NCBI GenBank assembly: GCA_944349855.1
Contig: CALVNS010000018.1
Coordinates: 1 to 52,313 of the forward strand
Direction: 5' to 3'
DNA length: 52,313 nt
Source: an uncultured Eubacteriales bacterium
Lineage (GTDB): Bacteria; Bacillota; Clostridia; Christensenellales; Aristaeellaceae
Part shown: positions 41,889-51,206 of the stretch, one piece after another
Position numbering within the stretch: the stretch's first letter is position 1
Layout of the letters: the number at the start of each line of letters is the position of its first letter
The notes under the pieces: generated by a model
Told to the model about the DNA's origin: nothing
What the model saw: only the letters and a program-made list of their open reading frames with translations
The model's database searches: none
Position numbers and translations under genes: made by a program

Positions 41889-42118
41889 CAGGCAAACAGT
41901 CCCTTCTTCACGGTGACTTCGCCGGGCTCAAAGCCCGCGTCGGCCACCGCCTTTTTCAGCGCTTCATCCGCGACGTCCTGCGCCAGCACGACCGTCGCGG
42001 TCTTCTTTTGCAGGTCCACCTGCGCGCTCTTCACGCCCTCCAGCGCGCTCAGCGCCTTTTCTACGCTCATCTTGCAGTGGTTGCAGCTCATGCCTTCGAC
42101 CTTGATGACCTTTTTCAT
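41888..42118 (-). CDS. copZ: Nested start for a free CopZ-like copper chaperone
   Basis: Inside the copA frame, codon 783 is an ATG (42118) preceded at 8 bases by AGGAGGAGGC, a near-perfect ribosome binding site. Initiation there would give a 76-residue heavy-metal-associated protein beginning [15 protein letters not shown], exactly a CopZ chaperone with its GMxCxxC site. Thus the same mRNA could yield both the pump with a C-terminal domain and a free chaperone. The alternative is that copZ was once a separate downstream gene and its ribosome site was kept when the stop codon between the two was lost. Actual translation from this site is inferred. Confidence 0.6.
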   Translation of the reverse strand: MKKVIKVEGMSCNHCKMSVEKALSALEGVKSAQVDLQKKTATVVLAQDVADEALKKAVADAGFEPGEVTVKKGLFA

Positions 42119-44464
42119 GGTATTTGCCTCCTCCTGTGTCGTCTCGTCGGGAATGGGGGATTCAGGGGTTTCATCGGACGGCGCGGGACGCTCGTCCGCC
42201 GCGGCCGCATGCGGCTTGAACAGCCGCAGCCGCAGCGCGTTGCTGACGACGCACACGCTGCTCATGCTCATCGCGGCGGCGGCGAACATCGGCGAGAGCC
42301 GCCAGCCCAGCAGCGGGAAGAATACGCCCGCCGCCAGCGGAATGCCGATGGCGTTGTAGAAGAACGCCCAGAACAGGTTCATGCGGATGTTGCGCAGCAC
42401 GCTGTGGCTCAGCTCGATGGCCGTCACCGCGTCGTACAGGTCGCCGCGCATCAGCACGACGTCCGCGGATTCGATCGCCACGTCCGTGCCCGCGCCGATG
42501 GCGATGCCCACGTCCGCGCGCGCCAGCGCCGGCGCGTCGTTGATGCCGTCGCCGATCATCGCGACCTTGTGGCCCTGCGCCTGCAGCCTGCGCACCTCGC
42601 GCTCCTTGTCCTGGGGCAGCACCTCGGCCACGGCCTCGTCGATGCCCGTCTGCGCGCGGATGGCCTCCGCCGCCGCGCGGTGATCGCCCGTGAGCATCAC
42701 GACGCGGATGCCCATGCGCTTGAGCGCGGCGACGGCCCCGCGGCTCGTCGGCTTGACGACGTCCGCCACGGCCAGCACGCCCAGCGCCTGCCCGGCGCAG
42801 GCAAAGTACATCGGCGTCTTGCCCGCGCGCGCCAGCGCCTCGCCCGCCTTGCGCAGGCCGCCCGGCTGCACGCCGCGCTCCTGCAAAAACGCCAGGTTGC
42901 CCGCCAGACAGGCCTGGCCGTCGACCTCGGCCTCAATGCCCCGGCCGGGCACGGACGCAAAGCGCGCCACCGGCAACAGCGCTGCGCCGCGCTCCTGCGC
43001 GTGCGCCGTGACGGCCTCGGCCAGCGGATGCTCCGAGGCGTGCTCCATCGACGCGGCGATGGCCAGCAGCCGCGCCTCATCCACGCCCGGCGCGGTGCGC
43101 ACGTCCGTCACGCGCGGGCGGCCCTCGGTGATCGTGCCGGTCTTGTCCAGCACGACGGTCTTCACCGCGTGCGCCGTCTCCAGCGCCTCGGCGGACTTGA
43201 ACAGGATGCCGTACTCCGCGCCCTTGCCCGTGCCGACCATGATCGCCACCGGCGTGGCCAGGCCCAGCGCGCACGGGCAGGAGATGACCAGCACCGCAAT
43301 GCCGAACGACAGCGCGCTGGAGAACGGCTCGCCCAGCGCCAGCCACACCAGCGCCGTCACCACGGCGATGGCGATGACCACCGGCACGAACACGCCGCTG
43401 ATGCGATCGGCCAGCTTGGCGATCGGGGCCTTTGAATTGCCCGCCTCCTCTACGAGGCGGATGATCTGCGAGAGCGTCGTGTCGTCGCCCACGCGCGTGG
43501 CGCGCACCTTCACAAACCCGCGCTTGTTGATCGTCGCCGCGCTGACCGCGTCGCCCTCCCCGCGCTCGACCGGGATGCTCTCGCCCGTCAGCGCGGACTG
43601 GTCCACGCTCGTCTGCCCGCTGACGATCACGCCGTCCACCGGGATGCTGCCGCCCGGGCGCACCAGCACGATGTCGCCCACCGCGACCTGCTCCAGCGGC
43701 ACCGTCTCCTCGCGCCCGTCACGCTCGACCGTCGCCGTCTTGGGCCGCAGGTCCATCAGCCGCCGGATCGCCTCGCCGGTCTTGCCCTTGGAGCGCGTCT
43801 CCAGGAATTTACCCAGTGTGATCAGGGCCAGGATCATGGCCGCTGACTCGAAGTACAGGTCCATCGAAAAGCGGCTCACGCGCGCCGCGTCGCCGTGGCC
43901 CAGCCCGTAGCCGATCTCAAAGAGCGCGATCACGCCGTAGATCATCGAGGCCGACGAGCCGATGGCGATCAGCGAGTCCATGTTCGGCATGCGGTGCGCC
44001 AGCGCCTTGAAGCCGTTTTCGTAGTACGCGCGGTTCACGTACAGCACCGGCAGCGCCAGCAGAAACTGCGCCAGCGCAAACGACATCGCGTTTTGCGTCC
44101 CGTGCAGGAATCCGGGCAGCGGCAGGCCGATCATGTGTCCCATCGACACGTACATCATCGGAATCAACAGCGCAAAGGAGACGATCAGCCGCCGCTTCAT
44201 GTCGCGCAGCTGCTTTTGCGCCGGCAGCTCGCCGGGCGCCTCCGCCGGCCGCTGGCCCGCCTTCGACGCGCCGTAGCCCGCGCGCTCGACCGCCTCCACG
44301 ACCGCCTGCTCCGGATCCTGCCCCTGCGCATACTCGACGACCATGCTGTTTGACAGCAGATTGACCGTCACGTCCTGTACGCCCGGCACGCTGCGCACAG
44401 CCTTCTCCACGTGCGCCTGGCACGACGCGCACGTCATGCCGCTCACATCAAATTTTTCCTTCAA
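41888..44464 (-). CDS. copA: Cu(I)-exporting P1B-type ATPase with C-terminal CopZ-like domain
   Basis: The 858-residue protein pumps Cu(I) out of the cytosol. In order: an N-terminal heavy-metal domain with GMTCASC (9-15), membrane helices, an actuator domain with SALTGES, the ion-channel CPC in [11 protein letters not shown], the phosphorylation site [14 protein letters not shown] in the N domain, TGDHR and GDGINDAP hinge, and the last helices with the YNAIG and MSMSS residues of Cu(I) pumps. After an acidic Pro-rich linker (about 755-782) a second heavy-metal domain with GMSCNHC (791-797) is fused at the C-terminus, where CopA normally ends. The position of that domain and its own start site are described separately. 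Confidence 0.97.
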   Translation of the reverse strand: MKEKFDVSGMTCASCQAHVEKAVRSVPGVQDVTVNLLSNSMVVEYAQGQDPEQAVVEAVERAGYGASKAGQRPAEAPGELPAQKQLRDMKRRLIVSFALLIPMMYVSMGHMIGLPLPGFLHGTQNAMSFALAQFLLALPVLYVNRAYYENGFKALAHRMPNMDSLIAIGSSASMIYGVIALFEIGYGLGHGDAARVSRFSMDLYFESAAMILALITLGKFLETRSKGKTGEAIRRLMDLRPKTATVERDGREETVPLEQVAVGDIVLVRPGGSIPVDGVIVSGQTSVDQSALTGESIPVERGEGDAVSAATINKRGFVKVRATRVGDDTTLSQIIRLVEEAGNSKAPIAKLADRISGVFVPVVIAIAVVTALVWLALGEPFSSALSFGIAVLVISCPCALGLATPVAIMVGTGKGAEYGILFKSAEALETAHAVKTVVLDKTGTITEGRPRVTDVRTAPGVDEARLLAIAASMEHASEHPLAEAVTAHAQERGAALLPVARFASVPGRGIEAEVDGQACLAGNLAFLQERGVQPGGLRKAGEALARAGKTPMYFACAGQALGVLAVADVVKPTSRGAVAALKRMGIRVVMLTGDHRAAAEAIRAQTGIDEAVAEVLPQDKEREVRRLQAQGHKVAMIGDGINDAPALARADVGIAIGAGTDVAIESADVVLMRGDLYDAVTAIELSHSVLRNIRMNLFWAFFYNAIGIPLAAGVFFPLLGWRLSPMFAAAAMSMSSVCVVSNALRLRLFKPHAAAADERPAPSDETPESPIPDETTQEEANTMKKVIKVEGMSCNHCKMSVEKALSALEGVKSAQVDLQKKTATVVLAQDVADEALKKAVADAGFEPGEVTVKKGLFA

Positions 44465-44481
44465 GCGTTTTCACCCCTCTA

Positions 44482-44502
44482 CACCCCCGGGGGGAGGGGG
44501 TG
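44482..44502. promoter_or_regulatory. CsoR-like operator
   Basis: CACCCCC (44482-44488) and GGGGGTG (44496-44502) form an inverted repeat with a G-rich centre, like CsoR sites. It lies between the copA -10 box and start codon. Confidence 0.65.
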
Positions 44503-44509
44503 CGTGCAC

Positions 44510-44538
44510 AGTATACACCGGCGCGGCGTCCTTGTCAA
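44510..44538 (-). promoter_or_regulatory. Promoter of copA-csoR
   Basis: Minus strand TTGACA (44538-44533), 17-base spacer, TATACT (44515-44510). Confidence 0.82.
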
Positions 44539-44560
44539 GGACAAACGCATATGCTATCAT
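44532..44560 (+). promoter_or_regulatory. Promoter of the methyltransferase, sharing its -35 with copA
   Basis: TTGTCA (44532-44537), 17-base spacer, TATCAT (44555-44560) with TG extension. The -35 hexamer occupies the same bases as the -35 of the divergent copA promoter. Confidence 0.72.
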
Positions 44561-44589
44561 ATGGGAAAGATGAAGGGGGGACGCAGGCC

Positions 44590-45375
44590 ATGCCGCACGC
44601 CATGCAGAGTCAGGCGGCCGTGAGGGCGCAGTACGCCCGAAAGGACGGGCTGCAAACGCGCAAGTCACTGCACGACAAGTACAGCACGAACCGGCAGGGA
44701 TTTGGCAACTGGATCGCCTCGCACTACCGGTTTCCGGCAGGGGGCCGGGTGCTGGAGGTGGGCTGCGGCACGGCCGGGATGTGGGCGGAGCGCTGGGACC
44801 TGCTGGAGGGCGGCGTGAAGCTCGTGCTCTCCGACGCGTCGGAGGCGATGGTGCAGGCGGCGCGGGCGCTGGCGCAGGGGCGTGAGAACGTGCGGGTGGA
44901 GCGCATCGACGTGCAGGACATCCCGTATCCGGACGCGTCGTTTGACGCGGTGGTCGCCAGCATGGTGCTTCATCATGTGCCGGACATCCCGCGGGCGCTG
45001 GCGCAGGTGCGCCGCGTGCTGCGCGAGGAGGGGACGTTCTACTGCGCGACCGCCGGCGAGAACGGCCTGGCGCGCTGGCTGGCCGATGTGCTGGCGCCGC
45101 TGGGCGCGCGCTACGATCCCTTCCCGTTTTCGCTGCAAAACGGCGAATCGCTGCTGCGGCCGCACTTTGCGCGGGTGCGCTGCGAGCGGTATCCGGATTC
45201 GCTGGCCGTCACGGACGTGGGCGATCTGGTGGAGTATGTGTGCTCCATGACCTCCATGATCGACGTGGAAGGCCTGGATCGGGATGCGCTGCGCGCCAGC
45301 CTGGAGGCGCGCATGGACGCGGACGGCGTGGTGCGCATCCCCAAGGAATACGGCCTGTTCATCTGCGAGGCGTGA
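44590..45375 (+). CDS. Class I SAM-dependent methyltransferase
   Basis: The 261-residue enzyme has motif I VLEVGCGTAG, acidic LVLSDASEAM, motif II-III RIDVQDIPYPDASFDAVVASMVLHHV and LRRVLREEGTFYCATAGENG, as in UbiE/Methyltransf_11 enzymes acting on small molecules. The substrate is unknown. The start at 44590 follows GGGGGG; ATG 44602 is an alternative. It is transcribed away from copA from an overlapping promoter, which may place it partly under the influence of copper-dependent transcription. Confidence 0.85.
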   Translation: MPHAMQSQAAVRAQYARKDGLQTRKSLHDKYSTNRQGFGNWIASHYRFPAGGRVLEVGCGTAGMWAERWDLLEGGVKLVLSDASEAMVQAARALAQGRENVRVERIDVQDIPYPDASFDAVVASMVLHHVPDIPRALAQVRRVLREEGTFYCATAGENGLARWLADVLAPLGARYDPFPFSLQNGESLLRPHFARVRCERYPDSLAVTDVGDLVEYVCSMTSMIDVEGLDRDALRASLEARMDADGVVRIPKEYGLFICEA

Positions 45376-45382
45376 AGAACAG

Positions 45383-45412
45383 AAAAACCCCGCGGCCCGG
45401 ATGGGCACGGGG
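45383..45412 (-). terminator. Terminator of the kduI-kduD operon
   Basis: Minus strand stem CCCCGTGCCC / GGGCCGCGGGG (one bulge) followed by five Ts, between convergent genes. Confidence 0.65.
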
Positions 45413-45452
45413 GCGGCGGGCGGCGCCGGCGTGGCCGGGCTGCCCGCGTGCG

Positions 45453-46253
45453 TCAGGGCTGCTTGCCGATGTAGGCCAGGATGCCGCCGTCGACGTACAG
45501 GATGTGGCCGTTGACGAAGTCGGACGCGTCGGAGGCGAGGAACACGGCCGGGCCCATGAGGTCCTCCGTGGTGCCCCAGCGCGCGGCGGGCGTCTTGGAG
45601 ACGATGAACTGGTCGAACGGATGGCGGCTGCCGTCGGGCTGGCGCTCGCGCAGCGGCGCGGTCTGCGGCGTCTCGATGTAGCCCGGGCCGATGCCGTTGC
45701 ACTGGATGTTGTGCTCGCCGTACTCGGAGCAGATGTTGCGCGTGAGCATCTTCAGGCCGCCCTTGGCCGCCGCGTAGGCGGAGACCGTCTCGCGCCCGAG
45801 CTCGGACATCATCGAGCAGATGTTGATGATCTTGCCGTGGCCCTTGCGGATCATCGAGGGGATGACGGCCTTGGAGACGATGAACGGCGCGTTCAGGTCC
45901 ACGTCGACCACCTGGCGGAACTGCTCGGCCGTCATCTCGCACATCGGGATGCGCTTGATGATGCCCGCGTTGTTGACCAGGATGTCGATCACGCCGACCT
46001 CGCGCTCGATGGTGGCGACTAGCGCCTGCACGGCGGCCTCGTCCGTCACATCGCACACGTAGCCGTGGGCGTCGATGCCGGCCTCGCGGTAGGCGGCCAG
46101 CCCGCGGTCGACCAGCTCCTGGCGGATGTCGTTGAATACAATGGTCGCGCCCGCCGCCGCATAGGCGCTGGCGATGGCAAAGCCGATGCCGTAGGAGGCG
46201 CCGGTCACCAGCGCGACCTTGCCCTGGAGGGAAAACTTTTGCAGGATGTCCAT
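45453..46253 (-). CDS. kduD: SDR oxidoreductase, KduD-type (2-deoxy-D-gluconate/gluconate 5-dehydrogenase group)
   Basis: This 266-residue short-chain dehydrogenase has the NAD(P) loop GASYGIG, NNAG, and the catalytic Ser-Tyr-Lys in SMMSELG..SAYAAAKGG. The sequence resembles the enzyme often labelled gluconate 5-dehydrogenase that sits with kduI. In uronate and pectin breakdown KduD reduces 3-deoxy-D-glycero-2,5-hexodiulosonate, the KduI product, to 2-keto-3-deoxygluconate. The neighbour decides the assignment. ATG 46253 has AAAGGAG upstream. It ends at a weak terminator. Confidence 0.88.
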   Translation of the reverse strand: MDILQKFSLQGKVALVTGASYGIGFAIASAYAAAGATIVFNDIRQELVDRGLAAYREAGIDAHGYVCDVTDEAAVQALVATIEREVGVIDILVNNAGIIKRIPMCEMTAEQFRQVVDVDLNAPFIVSKAVIPSMIRKGHGKIINICSMMSELGRETVSAYAAAKGGLKMLTRNICSEYGEHNIQCNGIGPGYIETPQTAPLRERQPDGSRHPFDQFIVSKTPAARWGTTEDLMGPAVFLASDASDFVNGHILYVDGGILAYIGKQP

Positions 46254-46273
46254 GGGAAAACGTCTCCTTTCGG

Positions 46274-47110
46274 TCACTTCAGGTCCATGGGATCGATGTT
46301 GTCCATGTCGTCAAACGCCTGATTCTCGCCGCACATGCCCCAGATGAACGTGTAGTTGCTCGTGCCCACGCCCGTGTGGATTGACCAGGAGGGCGAGATG
46401 ACCGCCTGCTCGTTGTGCAGGATCAGGTGGCGCGTCTCCTGCGGCTCGCCCATCATGTGGAAGACCACGTTGTCCCCCTTCAGGTCGAAGTAGAAGTAGA
46501 CCTCCATGCGCCGCTCGTGCGTGTGGCAGGGCATGGAGTTCCAGTTGCTGCCCGGCTCCAGCGCCGTCAGGCCCATGCACAGCTGGCAGCTGTTCATGAC
46601 GTCCGGGTGGAAGTACTGGTTGATCACGCGCTTGTTGCACGTCTCCGTGGCGCCCAGCGGGCGCTTGGCCGCCTTGGCGATGTCCACCTTGACGTTGGGG
46701 TACGTCTTGTGCGCCGGGCAGGTGTTGATGTAGAACTTCGCCGGGGCGGCCGGGTCCGCGCTCTCCAGGCGGATCTCCCGCGCGCCCATGCCCACGTACA
46801 GCCCGTCCAGCGGGCCCAGGTCGTAGGCCGTGCCGTCCACGGTGATGCGGCCCGCGCCGCCGACGTTGATGCAGCCCATCTCGCGCCGCTCCAGGAACGT
46901 GTCGGAGGCCAGCTCCTTGCTGCCGGTCAGCTCGACCGCCTGGTGCACGGGCATCACGCCGCCGGCGATGATGCGGTCGAAGTGGCTGTAGGTGAACACC
47001 GCCTCGTCGGGCTGAAAGACCGTCTCGATCAGAAAGTCGCGGCGCAGGCGCTCGGTCGTGTAGTGCTTCGCATCCTCGGGATGGCTGGGATAGCGGACAT
47101 GGAGCTGCAT
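46274..47110 (-). CDS. kduI: 5-dehydro-4-deoxy-D-glucuronate isomerase
   Basis: The 278-residue, two-cupin enzyme isomerises 5-keto-4-deoxyuronate (from unsaturated galacturonate or glucuronate) to 3-deoxy-D-glycero-2,5-hexodiulosonate. Family signs: [18 protein letters not shown] start, [10 protein letters not shown], the [10 protein letters not shown] cupin strand, the metal-site stretch [16 protein letters not shown] and the [17 protein letters not shown] ending, with the exact length expected. The ATG at 47110 follows CAGGAGGG. It lies first in a kduI-kduD operon divergent from the AraC regulator; unsaturated uronates released by lyases or unsaturated glucuronyl hydrolases would feed it. 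Confidence 0.97.
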   Translation of the reverse strand: MQLHVRYPSHPEDAKHYTTERLRRDFLIETVFQPDEAVFTYSHFDRIIAGGVMPVHQAVELTGSKELASDTFLERREMGCINVGGAGRITVDGTAYDLGPLDGLYVGMGAREIRLESADPAAPAKFYINTCPAHKTYPNVKVDIAKAAKRPLGATETCNKRVINQYFHPDVMNSCQLCMGLTALEPGSNWNSMPCHTHERRMEVYFYFDLKGDNVVFHMMGEPQETRHLILHNEQAVISPSWSIHTGVGTSNYTFIWGMCGENQAFDDMDNIDPMDLK

Positions 47111-47159
47111 ACAGATTCCCTCCTGCATGGGTCGATGATGGGATGGTTTTGATGATCTC

Positions 47160-47168
47160 ATTATAACA
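47160..47168 (-). promoter_or_regulatory. Extended -10 promoter of kduI
   Basis: Minus strand TGTTATAAT. The -35 region is poor, as expected for an activator-dependent promoter; the AraC-like repeats lie just upstream. Confidence 0.6.
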
Positions 47169-47186
47169 TGCCGGGCGCGCAAAGTC

Positions 47187-47216
47187 CTTGCAAATCTTCC
47201 TGAAAAACTTGCAAAT
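47187..47216. promoter_or_regulatory. 21-bp-phased direct repeat, candidate AraC operator
   Basis: CTTGCAAAT occurs at 47187-47195 and again at 47208-47216, in the same orientation and exactly two helical turns apart, the arrangement used by AraC dimers. The second copy overlaps the -35 of the regulator gene; the first lies 22 bases upstream of the kduI -10. Confidence 0.7.
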
Positions 47217-47237
47217 ATTGACCTGTTCGTGTATCAT
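47209..47237 (+). promoter_or_regulatory. Promoter of the AraC regulator gene
   Basis: TTGCAA (47209-47214), 17-base spacer, TATCAT (47232-47237); the -35 box is inside the second direct repeat, so the regulator may repress itself. Confidence 0.65.
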
Positions 47238-47276
47238 GTAGCGGAGCGGTCTTGCGGCGGAAGGGGTGAGGAGACG

Positions 47277-48167
47277 GTGCAGGCGTTCAGCCATTGTAGC
47301 GAGGCGATCGACGCGTGCGCTCGCTCGCGGCGCTTTGCCGTCGCGTACCTGCGCAGCGACGAGAAGCCGCGCAGCATGCACATCCACGACTGCCTGGAGA
47401 TGTACTACTCCATAGCCGGAGACAGGCAGTTCGTCGTCGAGGACAGCCTCTACGATGCGACGCCCGGCGATCTGTTCGTGGTGAATCCCTTCGAGGCGCA
47501 CCGGCCCGTGTGCGCCGGGGATGGGGCGCATGAGCGCATCGTCGTGTGCATCGATCCCGCGTATCTGCGCGCGCTCTCCACGCCGCAGACGGACCTATCG
47601 GCGTGCTTTTACCGCCGGCCGCCGGGCTTTTGCCACCGCGCGCGCCTGGACGGCTCCGAGCGTGCGGCGTTCACGCTGCTGCTGCAGCGCCTGGGCGCGC
47701 CGCAGGGCTTTGGCAGCGACCTGCTGGAAAACGGCGTCTTTGCGGAGCTGATGGTGCTGGTCAACTCGCTGTACTTTGACCGCAGCGCGCAGCTGGATCT
47801 GCCTGGCTCACGCCGCGGGGACGGACGCGCGGCGGACATCCTTGCCTTCCTCAACGCGCACATCACCCAACCGGTGTCCATCGACGCCGTGGCCGAGGCG
47901 TTCTACCTCTCCCGCGGCTATGTGTGCCGCCTGTTCAAGGAGGCCACCGGCACCACGATCAACAAGTACGTCGTCGCGCGGCGCATCAGCGTGGCCAAGC
48001 GCCTGCTCGCGCAGGGATGCAGCGTGCACGAGGCCTGCGAGCAGTCCGGCTTTGGCGACTACGCGCACTTCATTCGCGCGTTCGGGCAGGCGGTGGGCGT
48101 ATCGCCCAAGCAGTACGCGCTGATCAGCCGGCGCCCGCACGTGGAAGATGAACGAATGGAGATATAG
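47277..48167 (+). CDS. AraC family regulator, probable activator of kduI-kduD
   Basis: The 296-residue protein has an N-terminal cupin-like AraC ligand domain (HIHDCLEMYYSIAGDRQFVVED..PGDLFVVNPFEAHRP) and two C-terminal helix-turn-helix motifs (VSIDAVAEAFYLSRGYVCRLFKEATG and SVHEACEQSGFGDYAHFIRAFGQAVGVSPKQY). It is divergent from kduI, so it most likely senses a uronate intermediate and activates the operon. The start is taken as GTG 47277, in keeping with the promoter; an in-frame GTG at 47229 overlaps the -10 box. The ribosome site is closer than usual. Confidence 0.92.
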   Translation: MQAFSHCSEAIDACARSRRFAVAYLRSDEKPRSMHIHDCLEMYYSIAGDRQFVVEDSLYDATPGDLFVVNPFEAHRPVCAGDGAHERIVVCIDPAYLRALSTPQTDLSACFYRRPPGFCHRARLDGSERAAFTLLLQRLGAPQGFGSDLLENGVFAELMVLVNSLYFDRSAQLDLPGSRRGDGRAADILAFLNAHITQPVSIDAVAEAFYLSRGYVCRLFKEATGTTINKYVVARRISVAKRLLAQGCSVHEACEQSGFGDYAHFIRAFGQAVGVSPKQYALISRRPHVEDERMEI

Positions 48168-48208
48168 CGCTGAAATTTGCGATAAAACCATGTAAAGTGG
48201 AGAAACAA

Positions 48209-49783
48209 ATGCAAAGAACACGTAAAATACCGACTAAAATGGCGATTTTATGCGTATTGGCGCTGGCGGCGCTGATTCTGCTGGCGGCGCTGGCGCCCTA
48301 TGTGGACGACGACTGGGACTGGGGCGGCCCGGGCGGTCTGGAGCGGCTGGCGCAGGGGTTTGCGGACTACAACGGACGCTACCTGGGCAACGTGCTGGTG
48401 CTGCTGCTGACGCGCTCGCGCGCGCTCAAGGCGGTGGCCGTGGGCGCTGGGTTCTTCCTGATGGCCTATCTGCCGGCGCGCGCAGTGGCAAAGGGCAGCG
48501 GTGCGGCGCTGCTGCTGTCGCTTTCCCTGCTGCTGGCGATGCCCTCGGCGATGCTGGGACAGACGCTGGCCTGGGCGTCCGGATTTGCCAACTATGGCGT
48601 TGCAGCGGCGGCGCTGCTGGGCGTGCTTTCGCTGCTCATGCCCCTGTGGCGGGGCGAAGGGCTGTCCCGTGGGCGCTGCGTGGCGCTGGCGGCGCTGGGA
48701 CTGGCCGGATCGCTGCTGGTCGAGCATGTGACGATCTGTCTGGCGGCGCTGGGCGTGGCGGCAAGCGCGTTTGCGGCGCTGCGCGCGCGCAGGGCGCTGC
48801 CGGGGGCGCTGGCGCTGCTGGCGGGCGCATTGCTGGGCGCCGCAGTGATGTTTCAAAACGGCGGCTACGCGGCCGTCGGCGCTGCGACGGATCCCTACCG
48901 CGCGCTGCTGCTGCCGCAGGGGCAAAACGCACTGCTGTATTACAGCGGGGAGTACGCGCAGCGCATCCGGCCGCACCTGTTCGACGCGAACCTGCCGCTG
49001 ATGGCGCTGCTGGCCGCGGGCGGTCTGGGCCTGGCGAAGCGTGGGCGCGCCGCACGGCTGTGCGCATGGGCGCTGACGGGCTATACGGCCTACCTGTTCG
49101 TGCGCACGGCGAACCCGGACTGGACGCCGCTGGCAGTCTACACGGCGCATGCGGAGAACCTGCTGTCGCTGTTGGGCGCGCTGTCGCTGCTGGGGCTCGC
49201 GCTGCATGTGCGGGATGCGGTGCGCAGGCGGCGGATGCTTTCGCTGCTGCTGTGCGTGGCGGCGATGAGCGCGCCGCTGCTGGCGGTGCGCCCGGTCAAT
49301 GCGCGCAACTTCCTGCCCGCATATGTGGCGCAGGTCTGGTTTGCGCTGGAGCTGCTGGCGGAGGCGCGCCTGCCGCTGGCGCGGCTGCGGGTGCCGGCGG
49401 CGGCGGCGCTGTGCGCGCTGCTGGCGCTGCTGGTGAGCGTCTACGGCAAGAACTGTGCGGCGGATGTACAGCGCGTGGCGTATGCGCGCGCGGAGGTCGA
49501 GGCGGGCGCACAGCGGGTCTACCTGCCGCGCCTGCCCTATGAGCAGCCCTATGAGTGGTCGCCGACGCCGGGCGATTCGCCGCTGACGCATGCGTTCTTC
49601 AAGTCGTTTTACGGCCTGCCGCAGGAGGTGGAGCTGCGCGTGGTCGACTATGACGCGTGGTACGTCATTCGCGGCCTGGCGCCGGGAGAGGCGGACGCAA
49701 TGGGCGAGGATGCGCTGCGGGCGTGGATGCTGGATGAGGCCGGCGTGGCGCTGGACGAGGACGGCAGCCCGACGGGAGAGTAA
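48209..49783 (+). CDS. DUF6056-like multi-pass membrane protein
   Basis: About 524 residues with ten or more hydrophobic segments. An early DDDWDWGG motif in the first outside loop and NGRYLGN resemble GT-C-type membrane glycosyltransferases and the DUF6056 group, in which acidic residues after the first helix are conserved. A soluble tail of about 120 residues ends the protein. The ATG at 48209 follows GTGGAG. It precedes an O-antigen-ligase-like gene by 16 bases, so both may take part in cell-surface polysaccharide synthesis. The family name is a pattern-based call. Confidence 0.65.
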   Translation: MQRTRKIPTKMAILCVLALAALILLAALAPYVDDDWDWGGPGGLERLAQGFADYNGRYLGNVLVLLLTRSRALKAVAVGAGFFLMAYLPARAVAKGSGAALLLSLSLLLAMPSAMLGQTLAWASGFANYGVAAAALLGVLSLLMPLWRGEGLSRGRCVALAALGLAGSLLVEHVTICLAALGVAASAFAALRARRALPGALALLAGALLGAAVMFQNGGYAAVGAATDPYRALLLPQGQNALLYYSGEYAQRIRPHLFDANLPLMALLAAGGLGLAKRGRAARLCAWALTGYTAYLFVRTANPDWTPLAVYTAHAENLLSLLGALSLLGLALHVRDAVRRRRMLSLLLCVAAMSAPLLAVRPVNARNFLPAYVAQVWFALELLAEARLPLARLRVPAAAALCALLALLVSVYGKNCAADVQRVAYARAEVEAGAQRVYLPRLPYEQPYEWSPTPGDSPLTHAFFKSFYGLPQEVELRVVDYDAWYVIRGLAPGEADAMGEDALRAWMLDEAGVALDEDGSPTGE

Positions 49784-49799
49784 CGGAAGGAGAGAAGAC

Positions 49800-51185
49800 A
49801 TGAACCGACTGGAACGGTTGAGCGCCTCGGGTGCGAAGGCGTTGCGCGCGCTGACGGGGCGCACGGCGTTTTGCGTGGCGTTTTTGCTGCTGTGGTTTTT
49901 GCAGCGGGTGGAGCCGCAGCGGGTGGAGCAGGTGCTGTCCTACATCCTGTTTCCATGGGCGGCGGCGCTGGCGTTTCCCGTGCTCACGCTGCGCGACACG
50001 CCCCGCAGGCGCGGCTACGGCTTTCTGATCGCGCTGTTTGCATGGTATCTGGTCTGCTGCTTGTACAACCGGCAGTACAGCTTTTACATCAACGAGGCGT
50101 TCTGGTATCAGCTGCTCTTCGCGTGCTTCATCTTCTATCCGCAGGGGGAGCGAGGCTGGACGCTGCGGCGCATGCAGGTCGTGCTCTATCCGTTCATGGC
50201 GGGCTTCTTCCTGCTGGGCGCGGTCGGGCTGTGGCTGGCGGCGCACGGCATCTGGATTCCGGGGGACAATGGCCAGTCCATCGGCCTGGAGGTGTGGAGC
50301 GGCTACCGGCTGGACCTGCTGTGCCAGACGAACGTCATGGGCGCGCTGGCGGCGCTGTCGGGCATGTTCTCGGCCTTTTTCTTCCTGCACAGCGGCCGGC
50401 TGGGGCGCATGCTGAACGCGGTGAACATCGCGATGACGGTGCTGCTGCTGGCCATGTCGCAGTCGCGCACGACGGCCATCGCGTGGAGTTGCTGCATGGC
50501 GCTGCTGGCGGGGCGCGGGGCATATTACGCGCTCAGGGACCGGCGGCCCGGCGGGCATGCGGCGGTGCGCTTTGGCTGCGCAGCGCTGGCGGGTGCGCTG
50601 GCGCTGGGCGCGGGCCTGTACGGCCTGCGCGCGCTGTGCTCCGGCACGCTGAGCCTCATGCAGCGGCCGAACGTCGCGCTGGCCGAGACCGTCGAGCCGG
50701 AGGAGGCGCCGGAAGAGGCGCCCGCGGCCGACGACGGGCTGGAGAGCCGCGCGTATGACTCTATGGACAACCTGGAAAACCGCAAGAAGCTCTGGCTGGG
50801 CACGCTGCGCATGTTTGCGGATCGGCCGGATACGCTGCTCTTCGGCGTCACGCGCAAGGGGCTGTGGGAGAACGTGGGCGCCTATGAGCCGCTGATGTAC
50901 ACCCACACGCACCTGCACAACGCGTACCTTCAGACGGCGGCGGCGGGTGGCCTGCCGTCCCTGCTGCTGCTGCTCGCGTTCGGGGCGGTGGTGGCGGTGC
51001 GCGCATGGCCGCTGCTGTTCGGCCGCGGCGGGATGCGCGGCGGCCATGTGCTGAGCCTGACGGTCGTGCTCGTGCTGATCTGTTGTCTGATGGAGAGCTA
51101 CGTCGGCTTTACGGAGGATCTGATCAACGTGCTGTTCTTCTACGCGTGCGGCTGCGTGATGGCGGTTGCGGACAGGCGCGCGTGA
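49800..51185 (+). CDS. O-antigen ligase-like membrane protein (Wzy/WaaL fold)
   Basis: The 461-residue protein has about eleven membrane helices and the central Wzy_C-type region: QTNVMGALAALSGMFSA, SQSRTTAIA (the conserved arginine after helix 6-7) and, after a long outside loop, THTHLHNAYLQTAAAGGLPSLLLL, the HxxxL signature of ligases and polymerases that move polysaccharide to its acceptor. The outside loop is Glu/Ala/Pro-rich. No Wzx, glycosyltransferase or chain-length gene is in the window. Start ATG 49800 behind GGAAGGAG. Confidence 0.82.
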   Translation: MNRLERLSASGAKALRALTGRTAFCVAFLLLWFLQRVEPQRVEQVLSYILFPWAAALAFPVLTLRDTPRRRGYGFLIALFAWYLVCCLYNRQYSFYINEAFWYQLLFACFIFYPQGERGWTLRRMQVVLYPFMAGFFLLGAVGLWLAAHGIWIPGDNGQSIGLEVWSGYRLDLLCQTNVMGALAALSGMFSAFFFLHSGRLGRMLNAVNIAMTVLLLAMSQSRTTAIAWSCCMALLAGRGAYYALRDRRPGGHAAVRFGCAALAGALALGAGLYGLRALCSGTLSLMQRPNVALAETVEPEEAPEEAPAADDGLESRAYDSMDNLENRKKLWLGTLRMFADRPDTLLFGVTRKGLWENVGAYEPLMYTHTHLHNAYLQTAAAGGLPSLLLLLAFGAVVAVRAWPLLFGRGGMRGGHVLSLTVVLVLICCLMESYVGFTEDLINVLFFYACGCVMAVADRRA

Positions 51186-51206
51186 GCGGGGAAAGGAGCG
51201 AGAACC

